Shown piece after piece: positions 22,059 through 33,992 of a stretch of 64,000 bases of DNA. Where the stretch lies: NCBI GenBank assembly GCA_012274445.1, contig JAAROD010000069.1, positions 744,001-808,000 of the forward strand, in the 5' to 3' direction. Position 1 is the first letter of the stretch. Every line of letters begins with the position of its first letter. A program made the translations under genes and the position numbers. The DNA comes from Sclerotiophoma versabilis. Taxonomy: Eukaryota; Ascomycota; Dothideomycetes; Pleosporales; Didymellaceae. The notes under the pieces were generated by a model, which saw nothing but the letters and a program-made list of their open reading frames with translations, ran no database searches and was not told the origin of the DNA.

Positions 22059-22613
22059 TCTAAAGATTCTAAGTCTCCTTAAACCAGGAAAAAACTGGAT
22101 AGAGCAATAAAAAAGAACCTGATTTCAGGAAGGATTTTTGAGTATTTAATGTCAGTCTGCAGTTCGCCGACCCTTCAAGCTAAGCTTACCCCGCATCCTC
22201 ACCATCGGTTCGGCATGCAAGGTCGGTTCATAAGTGTTGGTAAACATCAGACCGCGGTTTGTAATTAGGTTCTCACGTATCTAGACCAGAATCAGCTTCA
22301 ATCAAAGAAAGGTATCGACGTTATATCACTCATATCAGAACTCGTCGCACGGACATAAGGCGGGGACTGGGTATCTCAATCGTTCATCTCTTCGCGCTTG
22401 TGCTTAGTCGGACTTTCATCGCCATCTTCGCTCGTGCATTCGGCATGGCTTCACTTACACCCGAGATCCTGAGCGATAAACAGGCTCTAACGCAGTTTCT
22501 TGTACAGTTGCAGACGGGTTTGGAGTGCTGCACCTATCCGAGCTAGTCTCATGCGGCAAAGTGCTATCATCTGGGTTCTCTTACACCCCTAAACATTCTG
22601 ATGACTCTGCTCG
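22059..22613. other. Promoter region of the lyase-like gene, with a short orphan 5' gene end
   Basis: Most of this region shows nothing coding. On plus, a CT-rich leader (about 22380-22440) is followed by an ATG at 22446 and 34 codons (MASLTPEILSDKQALTQFLV and on) before a TAG at 22548. It looks like the start of a gene whose remainder has been lost, but it could be chance. Confidence 0.35.
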
Positions 22614-23693
22614 TCACCTTCCGATGCATAGTTCAGTTCTGGGATCAACCCAGCCTCCTATGTAGCTGCCAACAATGTCAATCATCCATAGCTCTCATTC
22701 TTGTCGACCTCGAAGTTATGTGCTTTGGCATAACCCCAAACAATGTCGTGCTTGTCCAGCGTATCGAGGTACTTTTCACGCTTCTTGCTCCATGCTTTTC
22801 TCTTCCCTTCCGGCAACTTAGTCAGCGGCACCAGGTCCTTGATGCAGCTCAGTATAAATCCCATATCGTTGGTCTTACTGTTCTCGAATGCAACAAAACT
22901 TACGAGTTTAGGCATTTTGATATTCAAATCCAGTCCTACAATCTGCTGCAGAGCGCTGAACTTGCGTTTGATCGGGCCCGGCCCATGCGCAACAATGGGT
23001 ATGAAGAAGTATAACTTATCTGTATCAGTGACCTTCCACGGGTGCGCAGGCTTGGGGAAGACGAACTCGGACTACTTAGTGAGGTTGTTGCTATTAATCC
23101 GATGTATGCCAACCTTTGGAATGCACGGTGCCGTCTCCATCTGCGGCGACAGCTTCTCGATGCACGCATTCAGTTCATCGATTACGTCGAGCAGCTCAGG
23201 GGCGATTTCATCACTCTCAGTAGTCAAACAATAGAAGTAAGTAGGTCCATATAGTACCAGCAGTACATTGGGGTTGGGATTGGATATGTGTAACCGGCCA
23301 TGACATCGTTCGGTCCAGCCTGAAGCCATTTCCCTAGGTCAATGTCTGCGCTTACAGAGTCTATTTTGGTCTTCCCCATCTTTGTCGGCTATCACTTCAC
23401 CCGTGCTGTCGCTGGCATTACCCTTTTCGCGCTTCTTGTCCTTGGAAGACTTCGACTCCTTAAAGGCTGCGTTGTAATCCGGTTGCTGGGTACAACGAAT
23501 CTCATATACCCTGTCGAGGTATTCATAGGAGAGTGCTGTGTCGCTTTGTTGTTGAAGACCTTCAAGATCAACTATGATCTAAAAGGGCAAGCCGTTTTCC
23601 AGGATCGTTAAGGCGGAGCGGTCGGTGCTTTTGGTAGGAGATGTGTAGGACGTGGATGGTGTCCTTAATCTCGCTGGCGCCAACCTGTGCCAT
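22614..23693 (-). pseudogene. Broken protein-kinase-like gene
   Basis: Minus-strand pieces in order: MAQVGASEIKDTIHVL (from 23693); after a frameshift, ALSYEYLDRVYEIR; after another, the piece with NPNPNVLLVLYGPTYFYCL and IDELNACIEKLSP. A TAG at 23072-23074 follows NNLTK, and the same frame goes on as SEFVFPKPAHPW, LNIKMPKLVSFVAFEN and LDKHDIVWGYAKAHN. A further frameshift near 22685 gives WMIDIVGSYIGGWVDP, closing at 22614. The kinase-like signature of this fungal family is HDIVWGDxKxxN, then a WMIDFGGSY motif. Here the catalytic Asp of WGD is Tyr and the DFG-like motif is DIV. The TAG fits CAG to TAG, but the frameshifts show ordinary decay as well. It borders the AT-rich retrotransposon block. 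Confidence 0.7.
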
Positions 23694-24127
23694 CTTAGAG
23701 ACCCTCGATTTCCACATGTGATTGCTGAGCAGACTTAGAAAAGATATGATCGGGTGTGAAGGAAGTGATCAATTCCCTTAGTTACGAGATATTGCTCATC
23801 TACGTAGCTTAAATACAACAGGCTTATTCGCGCTAAGTTATTTCCTCCAATCTAGTTGTTCTAGAATTGCTTCCTGCAGGTAGATTAACGCTGATTACAT
23901 AATTAGCTCTCCTTTACCTGTCTCTATTCGCAACACACCCCCTAGGTACGCTAATCTATTAGTTAGCGCACATATTCCTAAGCAATTTCTTTCTTTTAGG
24001 TAACTAATCTGCCCTTATCTTAATAAGCCTAATTAAAAAACAGGTTCTTTAGCTTAGGTTCCTGTTATAATCTTAGAGAATAGCACGCAGGGACAGTAAT
24101 TTTTTACTAATAGCAGACCCTAGATTA
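23694..24127. other. Transition from normal to AT-rich sequence
   Basis: AT content rises across this stretch and no gene is seen. It still contains CpA and TpG dinucleotides, unlike the block that follows, so it is less mutated. It may be an old repeat or flanking DNA reached by RIP. Confidence 0.5.
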
Positions 24128-24321
24128 TATTAAAGTTATACTTTTAAGTAAAGCTTATAAGTACTATTCTATTAGTTCTTAGAAATAAGCACTAGTATAG
24201 AAGAGTCTATAAGAGTTTAGGTTATTATTTAGTAAAACACTATAATAATAGAAAGTAATAATAAGTAGTATAGAGTAGACTATCTAGCTTAAAAGTTAGG
24301 TAAAGATTCTAAAGATAAACT
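24128..24321 (-). repeat. Left half of an old Gypsy-2-family LTR, split by Gypsy-1
   Basis: From TATTAAAGTTATAC on, this stretch matches the first half of the LTRs at 25626, 44873 and 51325. It stops at AAACT (24317-24321), where Gypsy-1 begins. The matching right half resumes at 53600, after Gypsy-1. Confidence 0.75.
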
Positions 24322-24508
24322 TATTAAGAGTTAAAGTAGCCTTCTAATAAGTATATATTTATTCTATACTATAGAAGTAGAAAGATAGAGAAGAAAGAAG
24401 AAATTATCTCTTCTTATATAAGATATAGTAAGATACTAAGCTATACTCTATAATTACGTGCGTAGGTTTAGTGTATAGTTTTATATACTTAGGGCTTAGC
24501 CTATTATA
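24322..24508 (-). repeat. 3' LTR of Gypsy-1
   Basis: Begins TATTAAGAGTTAAAG and ends CCTATTATA. It is 187 bp, the same length as its partner at 53413-53599 and closely similar. Confidence 0.85.
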
Positions 24509-25625
24509 ATACCTCTTTTCTTTACTTTAACGCATTTACTTATATGTAAAACTTAGAGTAGTAATATAATAGTAAAATAGTTACCTATAGGCTACTATTC
24601 TTAAAATAAGGTATAGTATCTAAATTAGGTAATCTAGGTTTTACTATAGAGCTATAATCTTATTATATATATACTTATTTACTTATACTTATATAGTACT
24701 AGCTAATTATAGTCTATTTATATATAGCTCTAGTACTAGTAGTAGTTCTAATTAGTTATATTACTTTATCTTATAACTTAACTTATAATTACTCTTCTAT
24801 ATAGTAACTATTAGTCTATTAACTTTACCTTTAAGACCTTTATAGTCTTAGTAGAGGTATATAGGTCTATATCTTCTATATAAACTATATAGACCTCTTT
24901 TTAAAAGCTCTTCTTCTTTTTTACTTTATACTTAACTTATTAATTATTCTATAGGTTTTATATACTTTTCTAGAAGTATTCTTCTTTAATAATCTTTTAC
25001 TTCTATATATTATTATATCTACTTCTACTTATAGTATATAGAGTTCTAGTAGCTAGCTAGGTAGTAGCCTTAACTATTTTTAAGGTTCTACTAGTAGCTC
25101 TGTAAACAGCACTTACTCTACTACCTTTAACTACTTTATTAATATTACTTACTAGCTTATTACTTATATAACTACTAGAAGTATTATTTTAGCTAATATT
25201 AATATTTCTTAAGGTTCTACTAACTTTAACTAGCACTATACTATATAGTATATTATAAATAAGGCTGTTACTAATAAGCTCTACTAGGTTCTTATATCTA
25301 CTTCTATATAGTACTCTTTTCTTTTATAGTCTTTTTCTTTACTTATATTCTATATAGATTAATATCTATTATATTACTAACTACTTTTTCTACTTTTATA
25401 ACTAGTCTCTATATAATACTATTTTTAGTTTTAAAGTTTATAATTACTCTTCTATTATTACTTATTAACTACTTACCTAGTACCTCTTCTACTTTAAAGC
25501 CTTTATTATTTACTTCTATAGTACTATTAACCTTACTAGTTATACTAATAACTATACTACTACTATCTAAGGTAAGAAGATATTTACAGCTTTTCTTAGC
25601 TATATATCTATTACTAGATAGTAGA

Positions 25626-26123
25626 TATTAAAGTTATACTTTTAAGTAAAGCTTTTAAGCACTATTTATATTAGTTCTTAGAGATAAGCGCTAGTACAGA
25701 AAGGTCTGTAAGAGTTAGAGTTATTACCTAGTAAAACACTATAATAATAGAAGGTAATAATAAGTAGTATAGAGTAGACTATCTAGCTTAAGAGTTAGAG
25801 TTAAGATTCTAAAGACAAACTTAATTAACTAAGTTAAACATAAACTATAAGGGTTGTATTCCTACTAACTATATACTTACTAGGAGATAATACTTATTAA
25901 TAAGCAACTAGAGTTAGTCTAATAAGATATATAGTATTACTTATTAATAAGCAATAATATATAATACTTATTAATAAGTAGGTTATATATATTATACTTA
26001 TTAATAAGCATGTTACGTAACTATATAAAGAGAGATTCTTCCTAGCTCTGCCCTAGCTTATAGGTAAGAGCTCTAGTTAGCTACTTAATTACTATGCTGC
26101 TTTATCTATATAGAATTATAATA
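25626..26123 (-). repeat. Solo LTR of the Gypsy-2 family inside Gypsy-1
   Basis: This 498-bp stretch matches both Gypsy-2 LTRs from end to end. It has a perfect 5-bp TSD, GTAGA, at 25621-25625 and 26124-26128. Gypsy-1 sequence continues on both sides, so the internal part was lost by LTR-LTR recombination. It carries four copies of the palindrome CTTATTAATAAG. Confidence 0.85.
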
Positions 26124-28353
26124 GTAGAATAGAGCTTATTCTAACTATATATAGAGTAATAGTAGAACTTATTACTACTTTACTAACTCTTATATAGATA
26201 CTTCTTCTAAGTCTACTAATAGTACTTCTAGTACCTTTAGTTATTCTAGTAGATAGGCTATTATAGCCTCTGCAGAGAAAGAATACTTTAGTAATACTAA
26301 GTAAGCTCTTAGTAGTATATATAGTTCTTTTATATAGTTACTATTTATAATATAAGTAAGGTTCTTCTTCTAGTTTCTAGCTAGTCTTCTTATAAGTAGC
26401 TATATATTTCTTATATAAGCTATCTAACTTCTATAGGCTTTAGTATTAATAATATTAGCTCTTAGCTTCTAAGTTAGAGCTTTATAGCCTGCCTACTTTA
26501 CTTAATATTATAGTTAATTATTCTATACGTATTTATTAATAATACCTTTAATAAGGTATTCTAGGTATTTCTCTTAGTCTTTATCTTATATAATAACTAC
26601 CTTTAGTACTTAATTATTATATAATAAAAGTAGTAGGTTAGTTATAGTAGGTTATAGTAAATTAATATAGTAGGACTTAGTCTACTATAGAATATTAAGT
26701 TTAAGCTAGTAAGAGTCTTATATGCAGGCTACTTAGAACTTTCTATTTTTTTAATCTAGCTTTTTACTAGGTCTGTTAGTCTAAATATTCTTTAGGTTTA
26801 GCTAAACCTAGTCTTTAACTTAGTATTTAGGTGCTAGTTATCTTATATAGTTAGCCTAAGCTTCTTATTATTATTAGAAGTATATTATTACTAAAATTAC
26901 CTAGTTTACTACTTAGTGTAAGGTTTATATAATTATTTTAGCCTACTTCTTTAGATTTATTATATAATCTATTAGGTTACTTTTAGCTAGGTTATCTAGT
27001 AGGTCTAAAGGGAATAGTATATTCTTAAACCTATATTAAAAAAAGAAGAGTAAGACTCTAGTTATTAAGTTTATATAGGTGTTATATATTAGTTCTAGTA
27101 TTAGAGTAAGTATAGCCTAGTTATCTTATACTTAGTTTACGTACGTACGTACTACTACTTTAATATTACTATTAGCTTTCTTAGTAAGTTTATTAATTTA
27201 CAGGTAGAATATAGTAGAAAGGGTCTATTATATACTTAGAAGTTTATATACTCTTCTCTAGAGTTTACTAATAAACTAAGTACTTCTATCTAAGATAATA
27301 GACTATAGAAGTCTATATAGTTAGTAAACTTCTTATATAAATACCTAAGTAATATTATCTACTTTAATTTTCTTTAAAGAGAATAGAATTATACCTTTAC
27401 TTATTTAGTCTTTTACAGCTATAAAGTTTATATAACCTAAGAAAAGTAAAAGACTAGTAATAAAATTAACTATAAGGTCTTACTATATATAGCTAGGTAC
27501 TAGTAATAGTTATAGGTAACTATATTTTCTATCTCTTTAAGAAGTACTTTACTAATAAATATTATAATTCTATATAAAGTAATAGTTATCTTTACTTAGC
27601 TCTAGCTAGTACTATATTCTTACTATTATATAGTAGGTTTTTTCTTTCTTAAGGTATTCTATTTAGACTATAAGATATATGTGCTATATAATACCTATAT
27701 AAATAGGTATACTATTTAGTACCTAGGTTCTATTTCTTTACTAGAGTTTATTATTATCTATTACTATATAGTTACCTAAGAATACTACTATCTTTTTTAT
27801 AATAGTGTTTAGAGATCTTATACTATCTTTAACAGCTTATTATATAGCTAAGTATATTTTATTATCTTCTATAGCTTAGTTCTAGTAGTAAGCTATTAAG
27901 TTATCTAAGAGTAGTAGCTAAGGTAAGGTGTCTAGTAAGATAGTATTCTCTATAGTAAGAGTAGGCATTTATATAGAAGTAGTATAGGTAAGGTTCTATT
28001 AATAGAATAGAATAAGTATAATAAACTCTTTACCAGTAAGCTTCTTATTATCTTCTTCTTAGAGTATATCTTAGTCTCTTCTTAATAGAGTATCTACTTA
28101 TATATTCTTTTTTCTTAGTCTATAGTAGATCTTAATATTACTAAACTAAGATATAATTTAAGCCTATTATATATATCTTTTAGTAAGCTTTTATTTCTTA
28201 GTAAAGTACTTAAGGTTCTTATAGTTAGTAATAACTTTAAACTCTTATATACTTTAGAGTTTAGTATTCTATTTCTATAGGTAAAAGATTACTACTAGAA
28301 GTTTCTTATTATAGATAGAGTAGTTTACTTTATAAGAAAAGAACTTTTATAAG

Positions 28354-28580
28354 TATTATAGTAAAGGTTAATAATTATATAATTATTAATAGTAATATAG
28401 GCAGATTAGAGAGATTAAATTAATAGATAAGAATAATTAATTAGCTCTACTCTAATTAAGGACTAGCCTAGAGGTAAAGTATATATATAGTTATACTCTT
28501 TTACTATAGAAATAAAATAAAGAACTTAATTAACTCTTTTATACCTAAATTAATCTTATCTAGTTATCTTAGCTCTAATA
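28354..28580 (+). repeat. 5' LTR of Copia-A
   Basis: Starts TATTATAGTAAAGG, ends GCTCTAATA. It is 227 bp, equal to the 3' copy, which keeps the original TG start (TGTTATAG). A primer-site-like GTTATAAGCCTAGC follows at 28581. Confidence 0.85.
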
Positions 28581-31500
28581 GTTATAAGCCTAGCGTTATA
28601 AAGACTATATAGTAGATTTCCCTGCATACTCTGCATAGCTAGAAAGCTAGACAGGATTAATTATATACTTTTAAATATAACTCTCCTTAATAGTTAGATA
28701 ATAGAATCTAATTCCTAACTCTTAACTAGCTAGGTTCTACTTAAAAGCTAATTAGATTAGCCCTACTAGTTTACTTAGCTTAAACTCTATATAAGAGACA
28801 AGGCAGTATAGGATTAGATTAATCTAGATAGTAAAACAGTTATAGTAATTAATAAATAAGAGCTAGAGTATCTAACTCTCTCTCTAAAGCTAGTCTCTAG
28901 GAACCTCTTAGAAAACAGTAATAAAGATAAGCTAAGTATTACTACTAATTAAGAATAGTATATTCTTAGGATAGAGGTATATAAATTAGTAATTAGAGAT
29001 TACTCTAAAGAAGTCTAAAAATATAAGGTTATAACCTTAAGGTAAATAAGATTAGCTGCAAAGCTTAGTAATATTTAAGATTAGATTAATAAAATAGTAT
29101 TAGCTAATCTTATAGCTCTAGTATTAATAAAGATACTTAATTCCTAAGAATTAACTCTATAGGCTCTAATCTAAATCCTAAAGAACAATCTAGCACTAAC
29201 TAATAGCAACACTATATATCTAGTTAGGCAGTAATACCGTGCTTACCTTAAAAAAGCCTAATTAGGCTAGATCTTACTAGATAAGTAGTTTAATAAGTAG
29301 TATATACTCTATAGAAAAGCTTAGGTATTTAAGATTACTAAGATTAAAGGATAACTTGCTCTTACTAACTTTCTTAACGTAATTACTCCTAGGCTTACTC
29401 TAGAATAGTCTTGCTTAATAAGGTAGTAAATAATTATAGACATAGCTTTTAGTTATTAATTAATAGATATAAATAATCTATCTAAGGTCTTTATATTAAT
29501 ACTCTAAGAACAAGCTATTAGCTTAGCTAGAGGTAAAGGAAACATAGCTTTTATAACTCTAGGTAGAAGCTCTAATTAGAATAAAACTAAAGAAAAAACA
29601 GGATTAAACTAGAAAAGCTGTCTATATAAACCTAAAGAACTCTATACTTAAGACTTTATTAATTACTATAGACTTTAAACTATAATTACTAAATCTTCTC
29701 TTTCTAGATTACTAAAGATATCCCTATTAAACTTTAATAAATCTAAGATTAAGAAGAGACTTAATAACTTAGAATAGAGTAAGCTTAAGGAATAAATTAA
29801 AGAAGCTAGATAGAAGACTAGATTATAAGAGGATATATTATCTTTAGCTAAATATCCTAGCTTAATTTTAGTAGTAGTTATTAATCTATCTTAATTTTAA
29901 CTTAAATTAGGTAGAGTTTATTCTATAATAGATTATAAACATCTCTTATTGATATACACTATTCTTAATTATAGAAAAGTAGTCTACTTAGTAAATAATT
30001 AATTACTTCTAATACTAGAGACTTTGAAATAGTTTAATCTAAGTAAAACTATTAATATAGGTACTTAATTACTACCTATCTTAGAATTAGGAAATTATAT
30101 CCTTAAAGGAATTCTAAATAGAAAAAACAGACTAAAGACTAAAGATCTTATACTTAAGAATATTAAAGTTATTAAAGAATTCTATATAAACATTATATCT
30201 AAAGCTTACCTTAAATAAGCAGGTATATAGTATCTTAGATTAGACAACACTCTTAGGCATAGAATAATTAAAGATAACGTTATTATAGCTAAGCTATATA
30301 CTACTTATAATCTTACCTTTATTAAATATAATAAGTTTACCTTTTACCCTTCTTTTAGTATATATGCTATATTAAGATTATCTAAACCTGCAGAAAGATT
30401 AAATAGTAAGAACCTATAGTATTAATAATTAGGTTACCTAGGATAGTAAGTACTATAATTATTAGTATAAGCTGCTTAGAACGTTTATATTAATAGAATA
30501 AAGAGGATTAAGTGCTAAGAGTGTATAACTACCTACTCTACCTAAGTTATATTAAGGCAGCCTAGAGAGTAATTACTAAGGCTAATCTATAGAATATTAT
30601 AGAATCTATTTAATATGCTAATAGAAAGGCTTAATAAAGAATAGACTATAATTATTAAGAAAGACTACTTAGAAAAGCTCTTTAATTATAACCTATAGTC
30701 TAAGACTTTAGATAAGATTATAAGAGTTATTTAACTATTTAAGAAATAGGTTAGAAGAAAGTATTAACTAAGTATTATTAAAATCTATTAGGATAATAAT
30801 ACAGCTACTAGACTATAGAGAGATTAATTACGCTATAAAGAATAGGTAGATTAGAAGAGAATAAAGATACTTACTTCTCCTCCTTATACGCATAAACTAA
30901 ACAGATTAGCAGAGAGAGTAGAAAAAGAGCTAATTACTAAATCTATTAAGATAAGGATAGGTGCTAATCTTCTCTCTTAGCTATAGCCTAAGATTATAGA
31001 TACTGCTATATATCTGCATAGAATAAGTCCTACAGTAATCTATAGTTTTAGATTACGTAATAAGGTACTAGATAACTAGTTTAGACAGTACTTTAGATAG
31101 TATAAACCAGCCTAGATTAGGTACTAAACAGCTAATCTATAACTAGACTAGAGTAGTATATATGCCTATAGCTGCAGAGCATATCCCCTTAAAAGAGATT
31201 AAGTAGTAGAGTAAGATAAATATAGATATAAAGTTAATCTATAGAGATATATTAGATATCTAGTTAGCTATTAGGCCTTTAATATCTATAAAATATAGGT
31301 CCTATTAATTAATTAAGTAATAATTACTAGGAATGTTAATTTTAACAAATCTCTGTTCTATAAAAGGAAGAAGAATAAAGAAATACCTAAAGAGTAAGTA
31401 ACTAAACTTACTAATATTCTTTATAATAGAGAACTAGCTAATCTAGGCTAGGATATTAATATACCTAACCTTAAAGATTAAATATAATCTAAGATAGATA

Positions 31501-33070
31501 GATTAGCTACTAAGTAACAGCTTAGAGGTAACGTGCCTCTATTAAATAATATAGAGACTAGCCTAGTTCTAGATTATAATATATTAGATATAGATACTAT
31601 GTAGAGTACTTATAAGGCTAGTAATTACCTAGAAATCTACACAAACTAATCTAAAAATATTAGACTTATAACTCTAGAATAAATACCTAAACTAACTAAT
31701 CTAGAAATAGGTATACTAGGTAGAGGCAATTAAAGTTATTATATAGGGATAGATAGTTAACAGGATATAAACACACCTATAAGAGCTAGCTTATCTTATC
31801 CTAGTAATTAGATAGGATTATATAAGTTAAGGCAGGAGCGCCTAACTAATCCTAATACTAGCTCTGCTAGCGCTGCTTCTATTACTCTAGATATAGTAAG
31901 AGATATACTAATACAAAGGTTAAGTTAAAGAATTAGAAGTATAGCACCTAAGATAGATTAACTAATAAATATATATATGCTACTCTGCAGAAGAAAGAAT
32001 TATAATAATTAACTAGAAGGTAGTAGCTATAAAAGTATTAATATATTAATTACAGATCTATAAGAAAATAATTAAATAGATAACTTAAAATATATATATC
32101 TTCTAGGAACTAACTAGTTCTAGGATAAACAATCTAGCTATAAAATACTAAACGCAGTAGTTATAGTAGCTATACTAAATAATAAATCTAATTAATTAGA
32201 TTATACTTTACGCTCTTATTAAGATAATCTTCTACTACTACTAAATATATAGAAGCAGCTTTTATAACACCCTCTAAAGACTCTATTTATAGACTCTTTA
32301 ACTAAAGAAATTAATTAGATAATTAAGAAGAGTACCTAGTTAGAAATTCTAGTATCTAAAGTAAAGAATTAACTATTACTAATAAAGTAGGTATAGACTT
32401 ATAAATTTAATTAAGATAGCTACTTTATTAAGTACAAGGCTTAGATTATTATAAGAGGAGATTTATAAGAAATAAATTCTCTTTAATCTACCTATGCTAT
32501 AACCCTAGCAGCTAAATTATTTAGAGTAGTAATATTAATTACAGCTTAATTTAATCTAGAAGTAAGATAGTATAACGTTATTAGAGCATTCCTTAACGCT
32601 ATAATTATAGTAAATAATCTAGTACTCTATAAAATACTAAAAGAATTTAAAAAGAGTAAATACTATATTAGGCTTAATTAAGTACTATATAGATTAAGAG
32701 AATTACTACTTCTTTAGTATAAGAAGTTCTTAAGGTTACTTTAATTAATTAGACTATAATTAAGTAAAGAAGAGCCCTACCTGTTCTATAATAAGAGTAA
32801 GAAGATTATTATACTCTTTTATATAGATAATATTCTCTTAATCTATTCTAAGACCTATAAGACAGTTACTAAGCTCTTATAGAATAAGATTATAGAAAAA
32901 TATAAGATCTAAGACTAGAGACTAGTTAAATAGTTCTTAGACATTAGGGTAATCTATAATAGAGAGCTTAGAACTATTACTCTTATATATAACACATATA
33001 TTAATAAGATTACTAAGAAGTTTAGATTAGTAAATAGTATATTTCTACTAATACTACTCCTCTTAGAAGA

Positions 33071-33345
33071 ACTGTAATCGAGCTTAAAGGACTATACTCA
33101 GTTAATCGATAGTATTTGATCAGTGCCTATCTAAGATCAGACGAAAGCGGTCTGTTATATACATAGGAAATCTGTGTGGGTCACGTGACTTATCCGAAGC
33201 GAGCTCCTGCTTGCTGTCGGGGTTGCTCGTTGCCGTTATGCCGACATAACGAGCTTTTGGTTAGCTCCGGAGCGGCTCGCGGCCGATTCTCCGGGCCAAT
33301 TGATCCCCACACAACCAACCAAGCAGCTTAATTGCGCGACAAGAA
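33071..33345. other. GC-rich, non-RIP-mutated island inside Copia-A
   Basis: About 275 bp of normal composition, with abundant CpG, CpA and TpG, lies between two heavily mutated parts of the Copia-A RT/RNase H region. The core, about 33172-33313, begins CTGTGTGGGTCACGTGAC and ends TGATCCCCACACA, which are imperfect inverted ends (TGTGTGGG). Inside, GCTCGTT and AACGAGC form a stem, and GCGAGCTCC pairs loosely with GGAGCGGCTCGC. It looks like a short foldback/MITE-type insertion, or possibly a solo LTR. I could not fix a clean TSD; AGCTTAA occurs near both ends (33081 and 33325) and is a candidate. Confidence 0.55.
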
Positions 33346-33700
33346 CTAATTAAAACACTAGAGAAGTAACTAAAAAGAAAATTAAAATATATTAAGAGAA
33401 GGTTAGATCTGTATTATATACAGTAATTATGCTATAACCTAATATTACGTTTACAGTATCTAAGCTATTATGTTTTCTAACTAATTCTAGTAATAAATAT
33501 TAAAAAGTAGTAGATAAAGTAATTATATACCTATACAGGATAAGATTAGAAGAAATCTAATATAGTAATTATAATAGAGCTAAGCTAATAATCTACAGAG
33601 ATATATCTTTTATAAATAATCTAGAAACTTAATAATTATTCTATAGATACCTAGTTATACTCTTTAGAGGTTTAATTCTATAGAAAGCTACTAAACAAAG

Positions 33701-33992
33701 TATTATATAAGCAAGCTGCTAGCTTACTACTAGGCTAAGTAAGGCATTAGCGCATTAGAGCTAGGTATTAACTAAAGTATAAGCCTATGCGCCTAAGCTT
33801 ATAGCTAACTCTTAAGAAGCTTAGTAGTTAAGCTAACTATAGTTAAGCAGACCTGCTACTGCCTATAAGCTTAATTCTAGAGTTATATAACTAATAATAT
33901 TTTCTTTATATATAAACAGTTATTATATCTAGATAAATAGGCACTAATTAATTATTTAATTACCTAAGTATTATATTATAAGCTTATTAACA
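33701..33992 (+). repeat. 5' LTR of Copia-B
   Basis: Starts TATTATATAAGCAAGC and ends AAGCTTATTAACA. It is 292 bp, the same as the 3' copy. GTTATAAGCCTAGC follows, as in Copia-A and Copia-D. Confidence 0.88.

Noticed and set aside
25860..26022. Regularly spaced CTTATTAATAAG repeats as a CRISPR-like array
   Set aside because: They lie inside LTRs of a eukaryotic retrotransposon, and the spacing and flanks are the same in all copies.
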